Source of the DNA: Sclerurus mexicanus
Taxonomy: Eukaryota > Chordata > Aves > Passeriformes > Furnariidae
DNA length: 64,000 nucleotides
Direction: 5' to 3'
Assembly: GCA_013396755.1 (NCBI GenBank)
Contig: VWZF01003190.1
Span: 1,244,775-1,308,774, forward strand
The position numbers and the translations under genes are program-made. The notes beneath the pieces were generated by a model, which worked only from the letters and a program-made list of their open reading frames with translations, searched no databases and was not told where the DNA came from. Positions 45,001 to 58,010 of this stretch are shown here, one piece after another (the stretch's first letter is position 1; each line of letters begins with the position of its first letter).

Positions 45001-48000
45001 TCAGTCCCCAGAGAGGCAAAGTGGGGGGAAATGGTGCAGCTTTCAGAGCCAAGTTACCAAAATCCCATCTCCATTTAATGTTAGTCTATCTCCGCTATCT
45101 TTATATCCCTCTTTCTATTTCTTCTATTTAACAGAAATGGGAATGATAAAAGGAGATATGTAGGTTTTAATTCAGGATTTTAAGGTAAAACAATCAAAAG
45201 AGGGAAAACCAAAAGCATGTGGCAGCACTGAATTAAGAGACATTTTTAAAGTACAATTAATTGAAATGCAAAATAAGGTGTTGGGAGGAGCAAGACTTGA
45301 CATACACTTCCATGCTGGCTAACTTGAATGGTTTCCATAACCGTGTAGCTTTCACAGAAATATTCCTGAAATGCTTTGTTTCCCCTTAGGAAGAGCACAA
45401 GCAGTCTCAATTCTGAGCCTAAGGAAAAACTGTTGCATGTTTAATACCCAGTTACAGGCTTAGCAGCCTTCATGTGTACTCTTGGATGTGATTCCCCCTG
45501 CACAGCCACAGCACTCTCATTCCACTCGCATCTTTCCCTACTTGGCATTCAGACAGTCTCTTCTGCTTACATTAAAACTCCAGCATTTGCATTCTGACAT
45601 GTCTTCAAAATATTGTCAGTGTTAAAGAGAATATTTGTAGAATGTAGCATCTTTATACTAAGTAAACAAATAATGAAATGTGATTTTGTAAAATCCATAA
45701 AATATACTGTCTTTATTAGCATCTGCAAATGCTGTTCAGGGTATTACACAAGACATATTTAGGAGATAAGGAAAGATTATCCACTTGGCCTTACGAAGCA
45801 CTGTGAGGACAGCATGTCATTGCTGTAAAATACTTATAAGCAAAATACACTAAGTATTGCATTCTTTAAACCACAAACTACAAGGTTTTTGTCATGCTGA
45901 CCCTTTACTGATTCGTCTCATACAAAATATCATGTAATTAGGCTCTGTCTGAAAGGGTAGCCCTGAAGGGGAAGATACTGCACCCAGGGTCAGAGTGCTG
46001 GCCGGGCTGTACAGGAAGCCTGCAGTCTTACACGTCCTGTAGAAGAGTCTACTCTGTACAGCCCAGTCCAGTGATGGTTCACCCTCAGCTGAGCTACTCC
46101 CAGCCATACAGTTTTAAAAAGAAATTAGAAATAGTTACAATTTGGAAGAAATTACATTGACTTTAGTTTACTTTGCTAATCACTGTAATTTATAACAAAC
46201 ACTAAGCCCATCACACAATTAACTGCAGTTCCTTTTATGGTATTGGTATGCAATGCTGTTTTGCTCTTGTTTTAATGGATGTTGCAACATAACTCCATGG
46301 TGGATTCATTACATAAATCAAATAATTTTTGTTCAGACAGTAGATTTTAACTCTGCAGTCAGGCTGACATCAGTATGGCACATCTCTTTGATACCTGATT
46401 GGCCATCTGCCTCCAGCTCCTGCAGAGAAAGCAGTAAGCCAGAAACACATGAGAACTGGCACTGATTAAAAAGGCAGAACAACTGGAGAATAAGGTTTAA
46501 TTACTAGTGCCTCAGTTGTGTCAGGATAACACTATGTGCACTGACTCATCAGATTCAAATGATTTCTAACCACAGTGCTGTGTTTTGTGAGAATCAAGAG
46601 AAGAACATTTGACAGGGAGAACAAATGGGAAATTTCATACAGCACTTAGGCCCTAGCCCTGCCCTTCCATAGCTTCAATTTGCAGTCTAAGTATAATGGA
46701 ACGGCATATTTCAGACCACTGCAGAAAGCCTTTAGGATAGCTATCTATTACACAATGGCCTGCAACTGTGAAGCTTGGACCTGATGACTCAGGTATGATG
46801 TTTTTCCACTGTGATATTGCTAATAAAGTGTTCTGCTAAATCACCTTCAACTCCTTCACCACTGTCTTTCTTTCCTACAGATGAAGTCTACTGCTGATTG
46901 ACACTAGCACATACGGCTGTGGAATTGCAGGAAGGGCAGAAGGTGAGAATAGCTCCACTGCAAGTTTGGGAACTGAGGATGCATGAAGGGAAAACTTGCA
47001 GGAAGCCCAAGAACAGAGGAAAGCATGATGGCAGAATTACTGTGTCAGCTGACCAACACAACAGAGAGTTATGCAGGAGAAATCTTGACTATTTATTGCA
47101 TATTCAATGTAGAGTCAGAAATTCAGACAGAAATAAAAAAATAGCTCCTTCTACTTCAGAAGCAGTCTCTGCACTAAGAATATATTTGTTAATTGTGTTT
47201 GAAAGATTCAGGCCTGCAGAAACATGCAAAGGGGTGAAATGGTTTACACCAGCCACACCTTCATCTTCTACTCCACTCCTCTCTAAACAAAATTCAAATT
47301 TGATTTGTAGCTCAGGTCTTTGCTGAATGAAGGAGTAGAACACCTGTGAAAGGAGTGAGGGATAAAAATATATGCATTTCTCAGTTCTGTTCCAAATCAG
47401 TGAAATTAGCTGGAGGCTCTCAGCACTCATCTCCCCATCACTGGTCCATCTGTCAAATGTAGGAGTAAAATAGATGTCTAAGAGAAAGCAGATGCTGGCA
47501 ATACAACTATTTCAGCATCTCCTTAGAGCAAAGAAATATTCCCTGCAGAAGCACTGAGCGGCCATCCAGCCCTCAGCCAGCCATCCCCTTAACCTTGTGT
47601 TTGGAGCTGACTGGGCTCTTCTTGGCAGCCAGCATGGGAAGTGAGGAGCTATGGCAAGCATTAATGACCGGATGGTGGAAAATATCCAGGGACTTCCGTC
47701 CATGTTCTGTCCTTTTTCACTTTTGTGCATCTTGCCAATGAGAGGCAGTCACACATATCCCAATTTTATTGAAGGACAGACACTTAATTTGCACCATTAT
47801 ATGAAGGGAAATCTGAACTGTCTAGGAAACCGTGTGTGCTCATGGTAGTGAAAAGGAATGCCCTTTGGAGAACAAAAGATGTTGGAAAATAAGGAGCCAA
47901 AGTCACTCCAGCAGGACTGGCATTAGCTTAAGAGGAATTGCCCTACAGACACTTCTCCCTCATCAGCATAGCCACAAAACCAGCAAATTCACAGTAACAT

Positions 48001-49401
48001 CAAAGGTTATTTGCAGGAGGCCAGAACTTACAATCAATTGGAAAAAAAATACATTCCAAACCACCATGCAGATTTATCTCTATAAAGGCACACAAATAAA
48101 TCCTTACGTAAATTACTGCAGCAGCTACATTCTGTTCTCCACAAACTTGTGACTCAGAGTAGCAAAGGCAAGTTGCTCTGACAAAAATTGAAATGAAAAA
48201 AAAACACTGTCTCAAGATTTTTTTAAATCTGTGGCAAATGTCCCCCTGGCACCTAAGCCTCAGGTTATGTACCTATGAATTACACTGCTCTATTTACCAG
48301 TAGAACAGTATAAAAATAATGTTAAAATACAAGGAATTTATTCTGCTTTTTAGTCATGCAAGAGTGGTGTGGTAACCCTGATGTCTGAGAAGATCCTTCA
48401 AAAATGTCATGAGAGACCATTTTTATAAGTACTGCTTTAATAGCTATGCCTTGAGGGTTTATAAAACACTCAGTAAACAAGATGAATTGGAAAACAGGTA
48501 GAATGATGTCTGGTAAATGTCTGTAGGTCACTTCAGAAAGCAAATGCTAGACCTGCTAATAATGTTCCATTAAGAGTGAGAGAAAACACGCTTCTCCTTC
48601 TCTTTATTGTTTTATGTAAAGATTTTTGGTTTTGTACATCAGGAACAACCAGTGAAAGTCACGGGTTTTTACTATTTTCTCAAACCACCTAATTGCTAAC
48701 AACTGCAGACATCAGTTACGCTGCAACCCAATTCTTTCCCTGGCCTATAGACAAAACACCCTCCTCTTGTCTCCTGAAATAACAATTCCACAGGTTTCCT
48801 TGCCAGCAATGAGCATTTGACAGGGCCATTATCCACAGCTACCCTCTCCTCTGGTTGCTCCTGTAGCTCCAGAGGGACTTCTGCCTCTGTCCCTCTGAGC
48901 TGCCCTGCCATGGGCTCTCTTCTCCCCGCTCTGCTCACACTGCAGCTGTGTCCCTTGGGCACTTCTGGCTTTATGTGCAGGTCAAGGACTATTTTCTCTG
49001 CTGCTAATCTAAAAACAGAAGGTAGCAAATACGCTTTACATTTTTAATTCTGCACGTCAGCAATGGCAGGCATTAAGTCCCAGAGCTGAGAACGCTTTGA
49101 AAAGGCTCCCGAGAGGGATAAGCAAATACCAGAGGGGTTAATATAATCCATATGGAAAGAAAGGGGGTGGGCAATACTTTACATTTGGAATTCGCTCTGC
49201 TCTTGTTGCCCTAACATGATAATTAATATATGTCTCTGCCTAATTATTCCTTGTAAAGGCCTTGCTGCAATATGTTCACCAGTGATACGAAAGGCATTTG
49301 TATAGACCTCTGAACAACAGGTCCTAAAGGGTAAAATTTTGCCTCCTCTAAGAAGCTTTTAGCCCGGGGAAGGTGACTGATTATTTAAAATGACTGTACA
49401 G
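42061..49401. other. Intergenic, no gene seen
   Basis: Contains a short (GA)7 run at 42265-42278. The 142-residue frame at 46898-47326 follows an acceptor-like TTTCTTTCCTACAG, but has no recognisable domain and is overlapped by a minus-strand frame. No gene supported. Confidence 0.55.
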
Positions 49402-49455
49402 ACCTCTCTTCGTGATTCTGTGACTGAGATTAACCTCTCTTTGATTCTGTGATTC
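49402..49455. repeat. Tandem GATTCTGTGA-containing repeat
   Basis: Two copies of CCTCTCTT(CG)TGATTCTGTGA about 31 bases apart. GATTCTGTGATTCT resembles the octamer tail of CR1 elements, but no CR1 body adjoins it. Confidence 0.5.
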
Positions 49456-52400
49456 TCTCCCCATCGCTGCCCTGCTGACAGTACAATCATAAGAGACAAG
49501 AAGGACTACTGGATCAACAGCTTCACAGCCACCGTGACTCTGCACTCAGCTCAGGTGCATGCCCTGGGCATCCTCCCAGAGGTGGCAGGAGTGAGATGTG
49601 AGCTCTAATAACCAGATAGCAAGATGTGATCTCAGAAACACATTTCATTCCTCTTTTTTAATCCCTTATGAGAAATGACTGAAGTGTGAGGAGGAGAAAT
49701 CCAGCACAACCTCCTCTGTCAGTTAGCTGCTTGAGGCTATGACTGCATGAGACCTTAACCTGCACGTGTACAGTATGTACACTTTCAGCATTTGTATGAC
49801 ATGTACTTAAGAAGTAGCATATTTTTCACTGGGTAGAATAAAATTCAATTTTTTTTATGTAACTGATCTTGAGAATAATAGCACAATACTTAACATCTGC
49901 AGTCCATTGAAAAAAAAATTCCTATGTTTTCCTAATTACTAGCTAGAGCGAATATCAGAGTTCTTCAGTATGCAGCTGCTCATGGATTTTGAAATAGAGG
50001 AGCAGACTCTTCACTCATAGCCGTCACTGAGTGTATTGCCTGATGGCTCTCTTTTCCAGCTGAGTAGAAACACTCTGTACCTGTATCCACACTTGTTAAT
50101 ACAGCAGGGTTTGCACTGAATTCAGCACAGCCCAGCTGCTTCTTCAGTGGTGACTTGATCTTATGCTTTCACATGAGCCAATGCAAAAAGTTGGACAACT
50201 GGTCTCAGTACACCTATGATGCAGAGACAGGGGCCTGTGAAACACCCCTTTTGATTTTCTCCAGAATAGTAAAGGTTTGATTTGGAGGAGAAGGAACGTA
50301 GTTCAGTTATTCAGCAAATAACCACCATGTGTTATCAAACAACTATACAATCAACACTTGCTACACCCATTTTCTCAGGTGCTGCTAGTGCAGCACTAAC
50401 CCACCACCCCCAGGCTGACATCACACCTGCAGGAGATTTTCTTTAGCAATAATACCTATCCCTAAAGCATCATTTCCATTTCCTACTAGTGGGAGCATTT
50501 CAGGCTCTTGTCCTTAGGACCTATGAGTAGTCCTAACTTTCCTATCTCAGTTGCTGGTGTCTCCTTTCCACTGGCAGACTCTTCCTTTGTACTGGGATTA
50601 TATACTGCCCTGGTGTCCTTCAGGAACAACAATTATGACAGACCTCTGAAAGTGATATTGTTCAGAAATTCAGATGCCTGTGGTCTTTCAGAAGAGCAAG
50701 GTAAGAAAAGAAGGATTTTATAGCCTGATGGAAAAATAAGAAACTCTAGGGCTGGGGAGTTAAAATTTCCTGACTTTCCAATGCAGAGCAAAGGGAAATG
50801 CTTTTGATGGTGCGGCTGCTCAGGTGATAATTACAGACACAGAGACCATGGGTTGGTTCTGACTGTGGAAGGGTGTCTCTTCCAAGGAAAGTGGAGCAGA
50901 AAATGTTAGGAGGTCTTCTGTCACTTACCTTTACTAGATGGAGAGTTTGAAGAGCATCAGTGTTTGACATACAACTGTCACCTGAACACCAAAATTATCT
51001 CAAACTCTACCTATCCAACTCTGCAGCTCCTGTGGGTTTCTTTGCTGTACCAGTGTGTGGCCTGAACTACTTCATGGGTAGAGCAGGAGTGACTGGTAGT
51101 GGCTGTGGCTGAGCTTTGAGTTACGGACAGATCTGTTTCCTGTGGTCACTGAATTTGCTATGGTTCTCAGAGCCAAGTCAAAGATGTCTGTGCTATGCCA
51201 CAACATTCTTGACACCTTACCCGATGGACCTGCAGAGTGTAATTAGCTTTAAATTAAGAATAATAACTGGGTATTCTGCTTGGTTGTTTTTTTGCTTTGT
51301 TGGTGTATTGCAGTTTTGTATTTGAGGGTTGGTGGAATTTTTTTAATATATCTATAAATTCTATTGTAACTTTTGGGCTAAAGTAAGGTAGCGGGATGCC
51401 TTGAAAACCTATCTATCTCCTGGTTCAATGTTGAATTAGCTCCAGGAGGGGAAACTGACGGAGATTGTGAGTGGGAAGGCAGGAGGAAAAAACAAAGCCT
51501 TTTATGAAAAAAAAAATTTCAAAACCACTAACATACAAAACCAAAAGATCCCACACAAAAAAAAAACCCACCTCACTCTGACCTTTCACTGATATCAGTT
51601 AATTATAATTGCTGCATACTCTGAATTAATCTGTAAAATGTTTTCATGAAGGGTAATCAGTAAGAGACCTTTTTTTGGGGGGAAAAAAATTAGATCCTTG
51701 CTTTTGGTATTACCGTTTCACAGACTTGACTTCATGGTTAACTACAGTTGTGTGTGTGATTCAGGGATCAGTGGATTATTTAGGGCAGGAGTTTTGCTGT
51801 GTGAAGATTTTTGTGGTGTTTTACCATTTCTGCAAGATAGGGGAATTGCCATATTCACTCCCACTGCTACCAAGTGTGTAGCAACAGCCACTTTCATGTT
51901 GCTTCTAAAAGTAAGGTCCTGCCAAAGCATATAAAATACTAAGACCTGAAATATAGAGATAGCAAAGATATTTCCCCAATAACACCTTTGAAGCAAATAA
52001 TTTTTATTTTGTTCCTTCCCATTTCACTTACAGCATAGTAAACTGTAGACCAATTTCTTCTCTTACCCCCTTACAGTTTCTGCTATACTACATTTGATTG
52101 CTTGTTCAATACTTATTGGTTTCCCCTGAATCACTTCTGGTTGCCAGCTTGCTGTAACCATAATCATACTGACAGTCACTTCTGTCAGAAAACCAAGTCT
52201 TTAGCTGTTGAGCAGCCTTGGTCTTATCCTTGTGCTCAAAGAAAGCTGGGGCTGTCATACAGGTACATGACTGCTGTGCGTTCAGTGCATTGCAATGCTT
52301 CTTGCATGGTTGTCAGTGACTGAGCAGATCCACTGTGCTATGTCCATGCTTTGCCCTACCAGAATTAACCCTGGTATTTTCTATCTAACTGTTTGAAAGA

Positions 52401-55400
52401 TGCACTTACTGAGATGGACACTGGGCCATCTTCAGCAAGCACTGTAAAAACAAATATCAGTTGGCCTCTTCTGCACCAATCCTGTCCCGCTTGCCCAAAT
52501 TTCGCCACTGAAGCAGAGAACACTACTCTTCACATAGAAGAAATTAAAGCTCACCAATTTAATGACTAGTCCAGAAGAGAGCTAATTAAAGGCTGGAGTG
52601 TTAGAAGCAGTTTGCAATACAGGGAGGAGGAGCAGGGAGAGGATGAATGTTTTAAATGGGGGAAATGCCATCCTTAGAATAAATGGTCAGTGAAGCGCAT
52701 CACTGATTCAATCCGCCCAGCTGTCATAAGCTTCACGGACAGGCCGTCAAGCACCGCCAAACTGAGATGTACATTCCCCAGGTCTTATTGTATGAGATGG
52801 ATGAAGTCAGTTGAGCAATGAAAAATGGATACTGAGCTGTGCTAAGTTTTCACTGGTGAAGTTGAGGACCACAGCATGAGGCTTTTGCCAGAGATGGCTG
52901 AGAGAGATATTTCTGTGTTAAGGAAGGTCTAGCAGATTCTTTCCAAACAAGGATGGAAAGTCAAAACATCCATTTTAATGAAATGTGTTATGTAGCCTAG
53001 AGAAGGGATGTGCAGAATAAAACAAGAAACTAAGCTTAATTTTAATTAGGCTAAGACCTCAGGAAACTCTTAAAGTAAGACAAAGAAGGAATAATTGGAG
53101 AGCTTGTGGAGCCTCCATCACTGAAGGCTGTAAGAACAGCTTAAGCAAATGCCAGCTGGGAAAGGCTGAAGTACAGGTGGTTCTTGAAATAGGAGAGTCC
53201 CCTCAAGAGGATTTGGCACATCCTTACTTTCTTTTATTTCAGCCTCACTGAAACATTTATTCCTGATTACATTTTATTTTAAAGCTCAGAAGTGTCTGAG
53301 AGGGATGTGAGTTGTTTCTTTATGTCTATTTAATACTGCAACATCTACCACATTACCATTAATATACCAGATTTACCATATAAATTGTAATTTGCTTAGC
53401 TATATATAACTACAGAAAAAGACATTCACTAATTGCCTGTGAAAATTCTAATTATGTTCTCAGGAAGTGTTCATACACTGATCTTCCAGGGTCACAGATC
53501 TATTAATATAAAATTTTAATTTAATTTTGCATGGCAAAACTAGATCTAGCTTCCCAAAAGTGAGTACAGCTATTAGGAACCCAACTTGAAACACTCATGT
53601 TTGAAGAATAAAGTCTGTAAGTACTGTGCCACCCATAGGCTATAACTGAAAGCCAGACACCTTAGACCTGCAGAGCTGTAGGATGAATCCAGTCATTCAC
53701 TCTGTCACAACAGTAGTGGATATACAAACCTACAATGCAGCTGAAACAGTAACTACCTGAGAGAATGAGATGATGTCACAGCTCTGTTTCAAGGACCATG
53801 CCTGCTTTATACCATCAGTCTTTAGAATGGATGTACCTGAAAGGGCAGCATCTAAGATGGACAGTTTTCCAGTGGTGATGTTTTTCTCAGTGTCTGAGAA
53901 ATAGATTTGTAAGACTAATATTTTTTCAGTTGATATACCTTAGTGTTGCGAATACCTTTCTCTAGGAGCCTGTTACCTTTTTGATGGATATAAGCTCTGT
54001 TTTAAAGAGGAAAGAGTGAAAATGTGTTGCTTTGGGTAAGGAGTGGAAAAACGAGAAATCCTTTGCCCTCTCAACTGAGGGAGGGCTTTGGAGCTGCTGA
54101 GCAACACTACATTGACTCACTGCTGGGCAAGTAAGACCTTGCAAGGCATCTTAGCAAAGAACCTGGCTTAAAGCCAAGGCCTGGTCAAAGGAACTTGTCT
54201 TATGGTGTTTTTAAGTGATTTATGTCTCAGGCAGGCAGTTGGGCTGACTGGTCACAAAACCTAGCTAGAGGATAAGAGAAGCTATTTCTCATGCCGGAAG
54301 GCTTCTGATCTACTCAGTAGCCTTGCAGCAAAGTCTCACACTGAGGCAGAGGAGCCTTTGAGCCACTTAAGTTACAAATCTCTCTTCAGTTCACTTTTTT
54401 CCTAGAGCAGAGAGCTGGTGGTGCAGTATGTACCATAAGAGCTCCTGTGCAGTATGACCCAGTGTAGTATTTAATAGAGTTTGAAACTGGTAGATAATGC
54501 CGGGGGGAAAAGGGCTCTGCATCCAGCACAGGTCTTGCAAGGTGGAAGCTCTAAATTCATTCCTCAGGTCAGCAAGATGCTGTTAACTCCATGTCTTCTG
54601 CATTTTGGGAATTGCTTTTTCATAATTAAAGCTAGATTTCTTGCTGGGAAACCCTTGACTTTGTGTGTAACAGACTGAATTAAACTGCGTCTTGTCATTG
54701 AGTTAATGTACTAAGAAATCCCATATGAAGTAGCTGGTGTGCAACCCATAGCCTGTTCTAACTCTGTGCTGCTCTAAATTGCTATGGAAGAGAAGTAGGC
54801 GTGTACCAAAACCCTCTGCCAGCCCCTCGGGGGACTAGGCCCTTGGAAACTGTGCACCCTTGTCTCCATTCTAAGTAACTGTGAGGTTAGGTCCATGCTG
54901 CACGGGCAATGGTGAATGGCTGGCTCAGAGACAGACACTTCATCAGTACTGATGGCAGTTCTGCTGGATTCCTGAGTACAAGAGGAGAAAAACCAATGTC
55001 CCAAACAGCAGCATAGCTGCAAGAGGCAGCATAACTAGCCAAGATAAGGTGAAAGCAAGCCAGAAAACATTAAGTGCTGCTGTCTAAATTCATCCATCCG
55101 AGCATCACATATGCTATAGCTCAGCAGGTAAGTCTGGCCATCAGATTGAGAGAGACTCCTGCCAGACTTGCCCACAGTACAGCAAGATCCCTGACAGAAT
55201 CTGTCAAATAAAAATATTCCAGTCAAATTTAGTGAGATACAATTTTTTTTTAATGGCACAACTCGCAAGGGGAATACTAATCTCTCATTTAGTGAAGAGT
55301 TTGGATTTGATTTTCAGGGTAATGTCAGCTTCTGACCTGAGATGCCATACCATAGCCAGCTTTAGCAAAGCCCATGGTATAGAACTGGTTGCACCTTGTA

Positions 55401-55459
55401 TCACATCTAAGCTGTTTTACATAAGTTGAGAAAATAGATTGAGATGACAAAGTGAGAAC
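49456..55459. other. Intergenic, no gene seen
   Basis: AT-rich to mixed sequence with an A-rich patch at about 51507-51570. No recognisable exon, repeat family or RNA gene. Confidence 0.55.
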
Positions 55460-55471
55460 CAGGTGTATCAA

Positions 55472-55484
55472 AATAAAGTTTATT
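55472..55484. terminator. Back-to-back poly(A) signals
   Basis: AATAAA-G-TTTATT: one hexamer on each strand, separated by a single base. The minus-strand copy (55484-55479) is my preferred PPP1R3C poly(A) signal. The plus-strand copy has no obvious transcript to serve. Confidence 0.55.
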
Positions 55485-55552
55485 CTTAAAATGGCTAGTT
55501 CACACATAACAGTAAGGGTTACATAGGGGGAAAGTGCAATTAGTGGAGGAGG

Positions 55553-55558
55553 TTTATT
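55553..55558 (-). terminator. Alternative PPP1R3C poly(A) signal
   Basis: TTTATT on the + strand reads AATAAA on the gene strand, about 70 bases before the signal at 55479-55484. Confidence 0.4.
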
Positions 55559-57064
55559 TCACCTTGGTATTTATCATCTCGCTGCACTGCAAGTAGCTTC
55601 GCACTCAGGATATTATACTTCTTAGCTGTGGACAAAAATGTGATTTTTATTTTGATGTTAACACCATTTCTGTACAGCTAAAAGGTGTCCCAGTATTCAC
55701 ACCTATTGAGCATGTACTGGACAATTTCTCACACAAGTCTTGCATGAAACACAAACCACCTTTACAGTTTGACAGCTCAGAAAGCTAAATTATAACCATA
55801 CAGATACAAAATATATATTAGTTTACTAAAGTCTAAAAAAAAGAACTTCAAAAATTAGGTAAAATAAAACAGAATAGTTTTCTATGTGCAAGCCCATATT
55901 CAGTCTAGAAAAAAACTAGTAGCAACCCTGCTCTTTTAAAGAAATTAGCTTTCACAAAGTGCAGCTAATTCACTGTCTTCAATATGAAGGACCTTTCCTA
56001 TGTTATGCACTTATGAAAAGTCATCACTAACTTTGAGTATCCTGCTCCCAGTTGCAAACATCAGATGCTGTAAAATTAGATCAGGTGATGAATAGAATCA
56101 CCTAATGCTGCTACAGACTAGGAAATTCACAAATCCTTTTGTTTTGTCACCTGATCCTATTTTTGGCGTATTAGGGTGGCTTGAAAATTTTTTAAAGGCA
56201 CATTTTTCATTTAACATTAAAAGATAACCATCTGCCTGTTAAGTGAGTAGGATGATGAAGTCAAGGTTAGATTTGTTATCAAATGCAAGGCATTCACAAA
56301 GCCAGTGAGGACAGACATCTTCTCAAAGCAGTAGTCACTTCCACCACTCATTTTGCATTATTTTCTTTAGTCTTTTTATCCCATAGAACTCTCCCTGGGA
56401 TTTAGAAAAACAGCTTTGGAAAGAAGCAATTAGAACATTGCACATCTCCAAGTTATATAGCACATTCTACCTCTTCCTCTTTTCCTACTTCTCCATTATC
56501 CTCTCCACGTTTCTTAACCTGTACTGCTGTACTGAAGCCACAAATCTTTGCCATGCATCCCTACCTGCCTCTGCTACAAGCACATAGAGGCTCTTAGCAA
56601 GCCTACTGACAGCATCTACTGCACTCCCATTAGGTGCAGAGTGAATTGTAACATTCTGTTAATGTAACATCCCTGTGCACACACACACACAGTCTCAAGC
56701 ATACAGTTACTACAGCTTGCTAACATACCATGGCTTTACATACTCCTTCACAAGTGTCTCTCCTAGTGACCCAAGAGAGCTGACAGCAGAAAGAAGGCAG
56801 CATGTACTTGTGATATGGGCATATCTTCCTATAGTAGGTGGCATACACATGGGTTTTATCTTGATTTGCTTTCCTTCCAAGGATAAGGTTTGGCTAAGAA
56901 CTTCAGTAGCATAATATGGTATACCAAGTCCCACAGACTAATGAATTTGGATCTCTTCAGACAGCAAACAAAACCTGCCAGGTGGTTTCATCCTGTAGTA
57001 TGTGAACCAGAAAACTAATGCTGTTCTGCTGCCAAATGAAAGAATGCTTCCTTGGTATTACGGA

Positions 57065-58009
57065 TCACCAATATGGTGACGAATTTTCAATCCGACCCAA
57101 GCTCTGCCACTGGGGAAAGAGGCCACTGGACAGCCTCGGACTGCCTAGCTGATCAGGCTCTCTCTCTTGTCCTCTCCTTGGAGTCTGAAGATCTACATAG
57201 TCTTCCTTGGCAGATGGTATGTGAACACCATCAGGCTTCCACTCTGCATGGACAATCTTGTAATTCTGACCCTCATTATTGTCCCAGAAGGTATGCTCTC
57301 CACTTTGGTAAGAAATACAAAACTCTATCTTCTCGTCAGAGGAAATGGCAGGAGGCAAGTCGATGGTAAATGAGAAGGTATCATTTTCAGAATCGCTGTA
57401 AACATTGTTCATGTATACACACTCAACATCCTTGTAGGTCTTCCATGTATCAAAAGTAATTCGAACCCGAACCTTTTTCTCAAAGCTCAGGTTTTTTACT
57501 TTCACAGTGCCTGACAGCACCTTCTCTTGCAGGGTGCAGTTCTCCAGGCAGACCAAGTTCTTCTGCAGGAGGTTCCTGAAGTCCAGGTAGTCAGCTGAGG
57601 GTTGAGGGAAACCCAGAATCAAATTTTTCTCCTCATGTAGTTTTAAGTCAGATGTTACATCCTCAATGCCTAAGAGGTCAAACTGCAGATCCCACCCAGG
57701 GTGCTCCTGGAACTCAGAGAAGGTGTGTATTGCTGTCAGGGACAGCCCCTTTGAATCTGCAAACACGACTCGCTTCTTGGCTCGGACGGATGAGTGGTTC
57801 CAGTCGCTCTTCTGAGCTTCCGAGTCACGTTTCACGTGAAGGCACGGTCTGAGAGGTTTGAGTCTGTTCACGAAGTTGTTTCTTTGGCAGTCCTCAAGGG
57901 GGCTGAGAAAGCTCTTCAGTGGTGGAGAATGGGCTAAGCAAATTCTCATGGCCATGTCCACAGGCATGATGGAGCTTGGCAAGGGTCTTGGGTCCAGAAG
58001 CTGTATCAT
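57065..58009 (-). CDS. PPP1R3C: PPP1R3C (PTG), glycogen-targeting subunit of protein phosphatase 1
   Basis: 314 residues, MIQLLDPRPLPSSIMPVD to GRIENSSPYW. It tethers PP1 to glycogen particles, promoting dephosphorylation of glycogen synthase and phosphorylase and so glycogen storage; laforin and malin control it in mammals. The PP1-docking RVxF motif is RVVF at residues 80-83, inside KKRVVFADSKGLSLTAIH. A CBM21 carbohydrate-binding domain spans roughly 143-252, with VKVKNLSFEKKVRVRITFD and the glycogen/substrate-binding WDNNEGQNY at 242-250. The C-terminal SPRLSSGLFPQWQS is also conserved. Exon 2 starts at 58010 after a TTTCAG acceptor. The first base of the exon and the Met follow directly, so I start at 58009. 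The human protein (317 residues, from memory) starts five residues earlier in exon 1; that start is lost here. The open frame continues upstream to 58057, but that part is intron. Confidence 0.96.
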   Translation of the reverse strand: MIQLLDPRPLPSSIMPVDMAMRICLAHSPPLKSFLSPLEDCQRNNFVNRLKPLRPCLHVKRDSEAQKSDWNHSSVRAKKRVVFADSKGLSLTAIHTFSEFQEHPGWDLQFDLLGIEDVTSDLKLHEEKNLILGFPQPSADYLDFRNLLQKNLVCLENCTLQEKVLSGTVKVKNLSFEKKVRVRITFDTWKTYKDVECVYMNNVYSDSENDTFSFTIDLPPAISSDEKIEFCISYQSGEHTFWDNNEGQNYKIVHAEWKPDGVHIPSAKEDYVDLQTPRRGQEREPDQLGSPRLSSGLFPQWQSLGRIENSSPYW

Positions 58010-58010
58010 T

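Larger units (their letters stand above)
55460..57064 (-). other. PPP1R3C: PPP1R3C 3' UTR
   Basis: About 1.6 kb of AT-rich sequence following the PPP1R3C stop on the minus strand. It ends near two minus-strand AATAAA signals (55558-55553 and 55484-55479). This length is about what I recall for the mammalian 3' UTR. The exact cleavage site is inferred. A (CA)7 run lies inside at 56678-56691. Confidence 0.65.

Noticed and set aside
46898..47326. 142-residue frame preceded by an acceptor-like sequence
   Set aside because: No recognisable homology, and a minus-strand frame overlaps it; length alone is not evidence in 64 kb.
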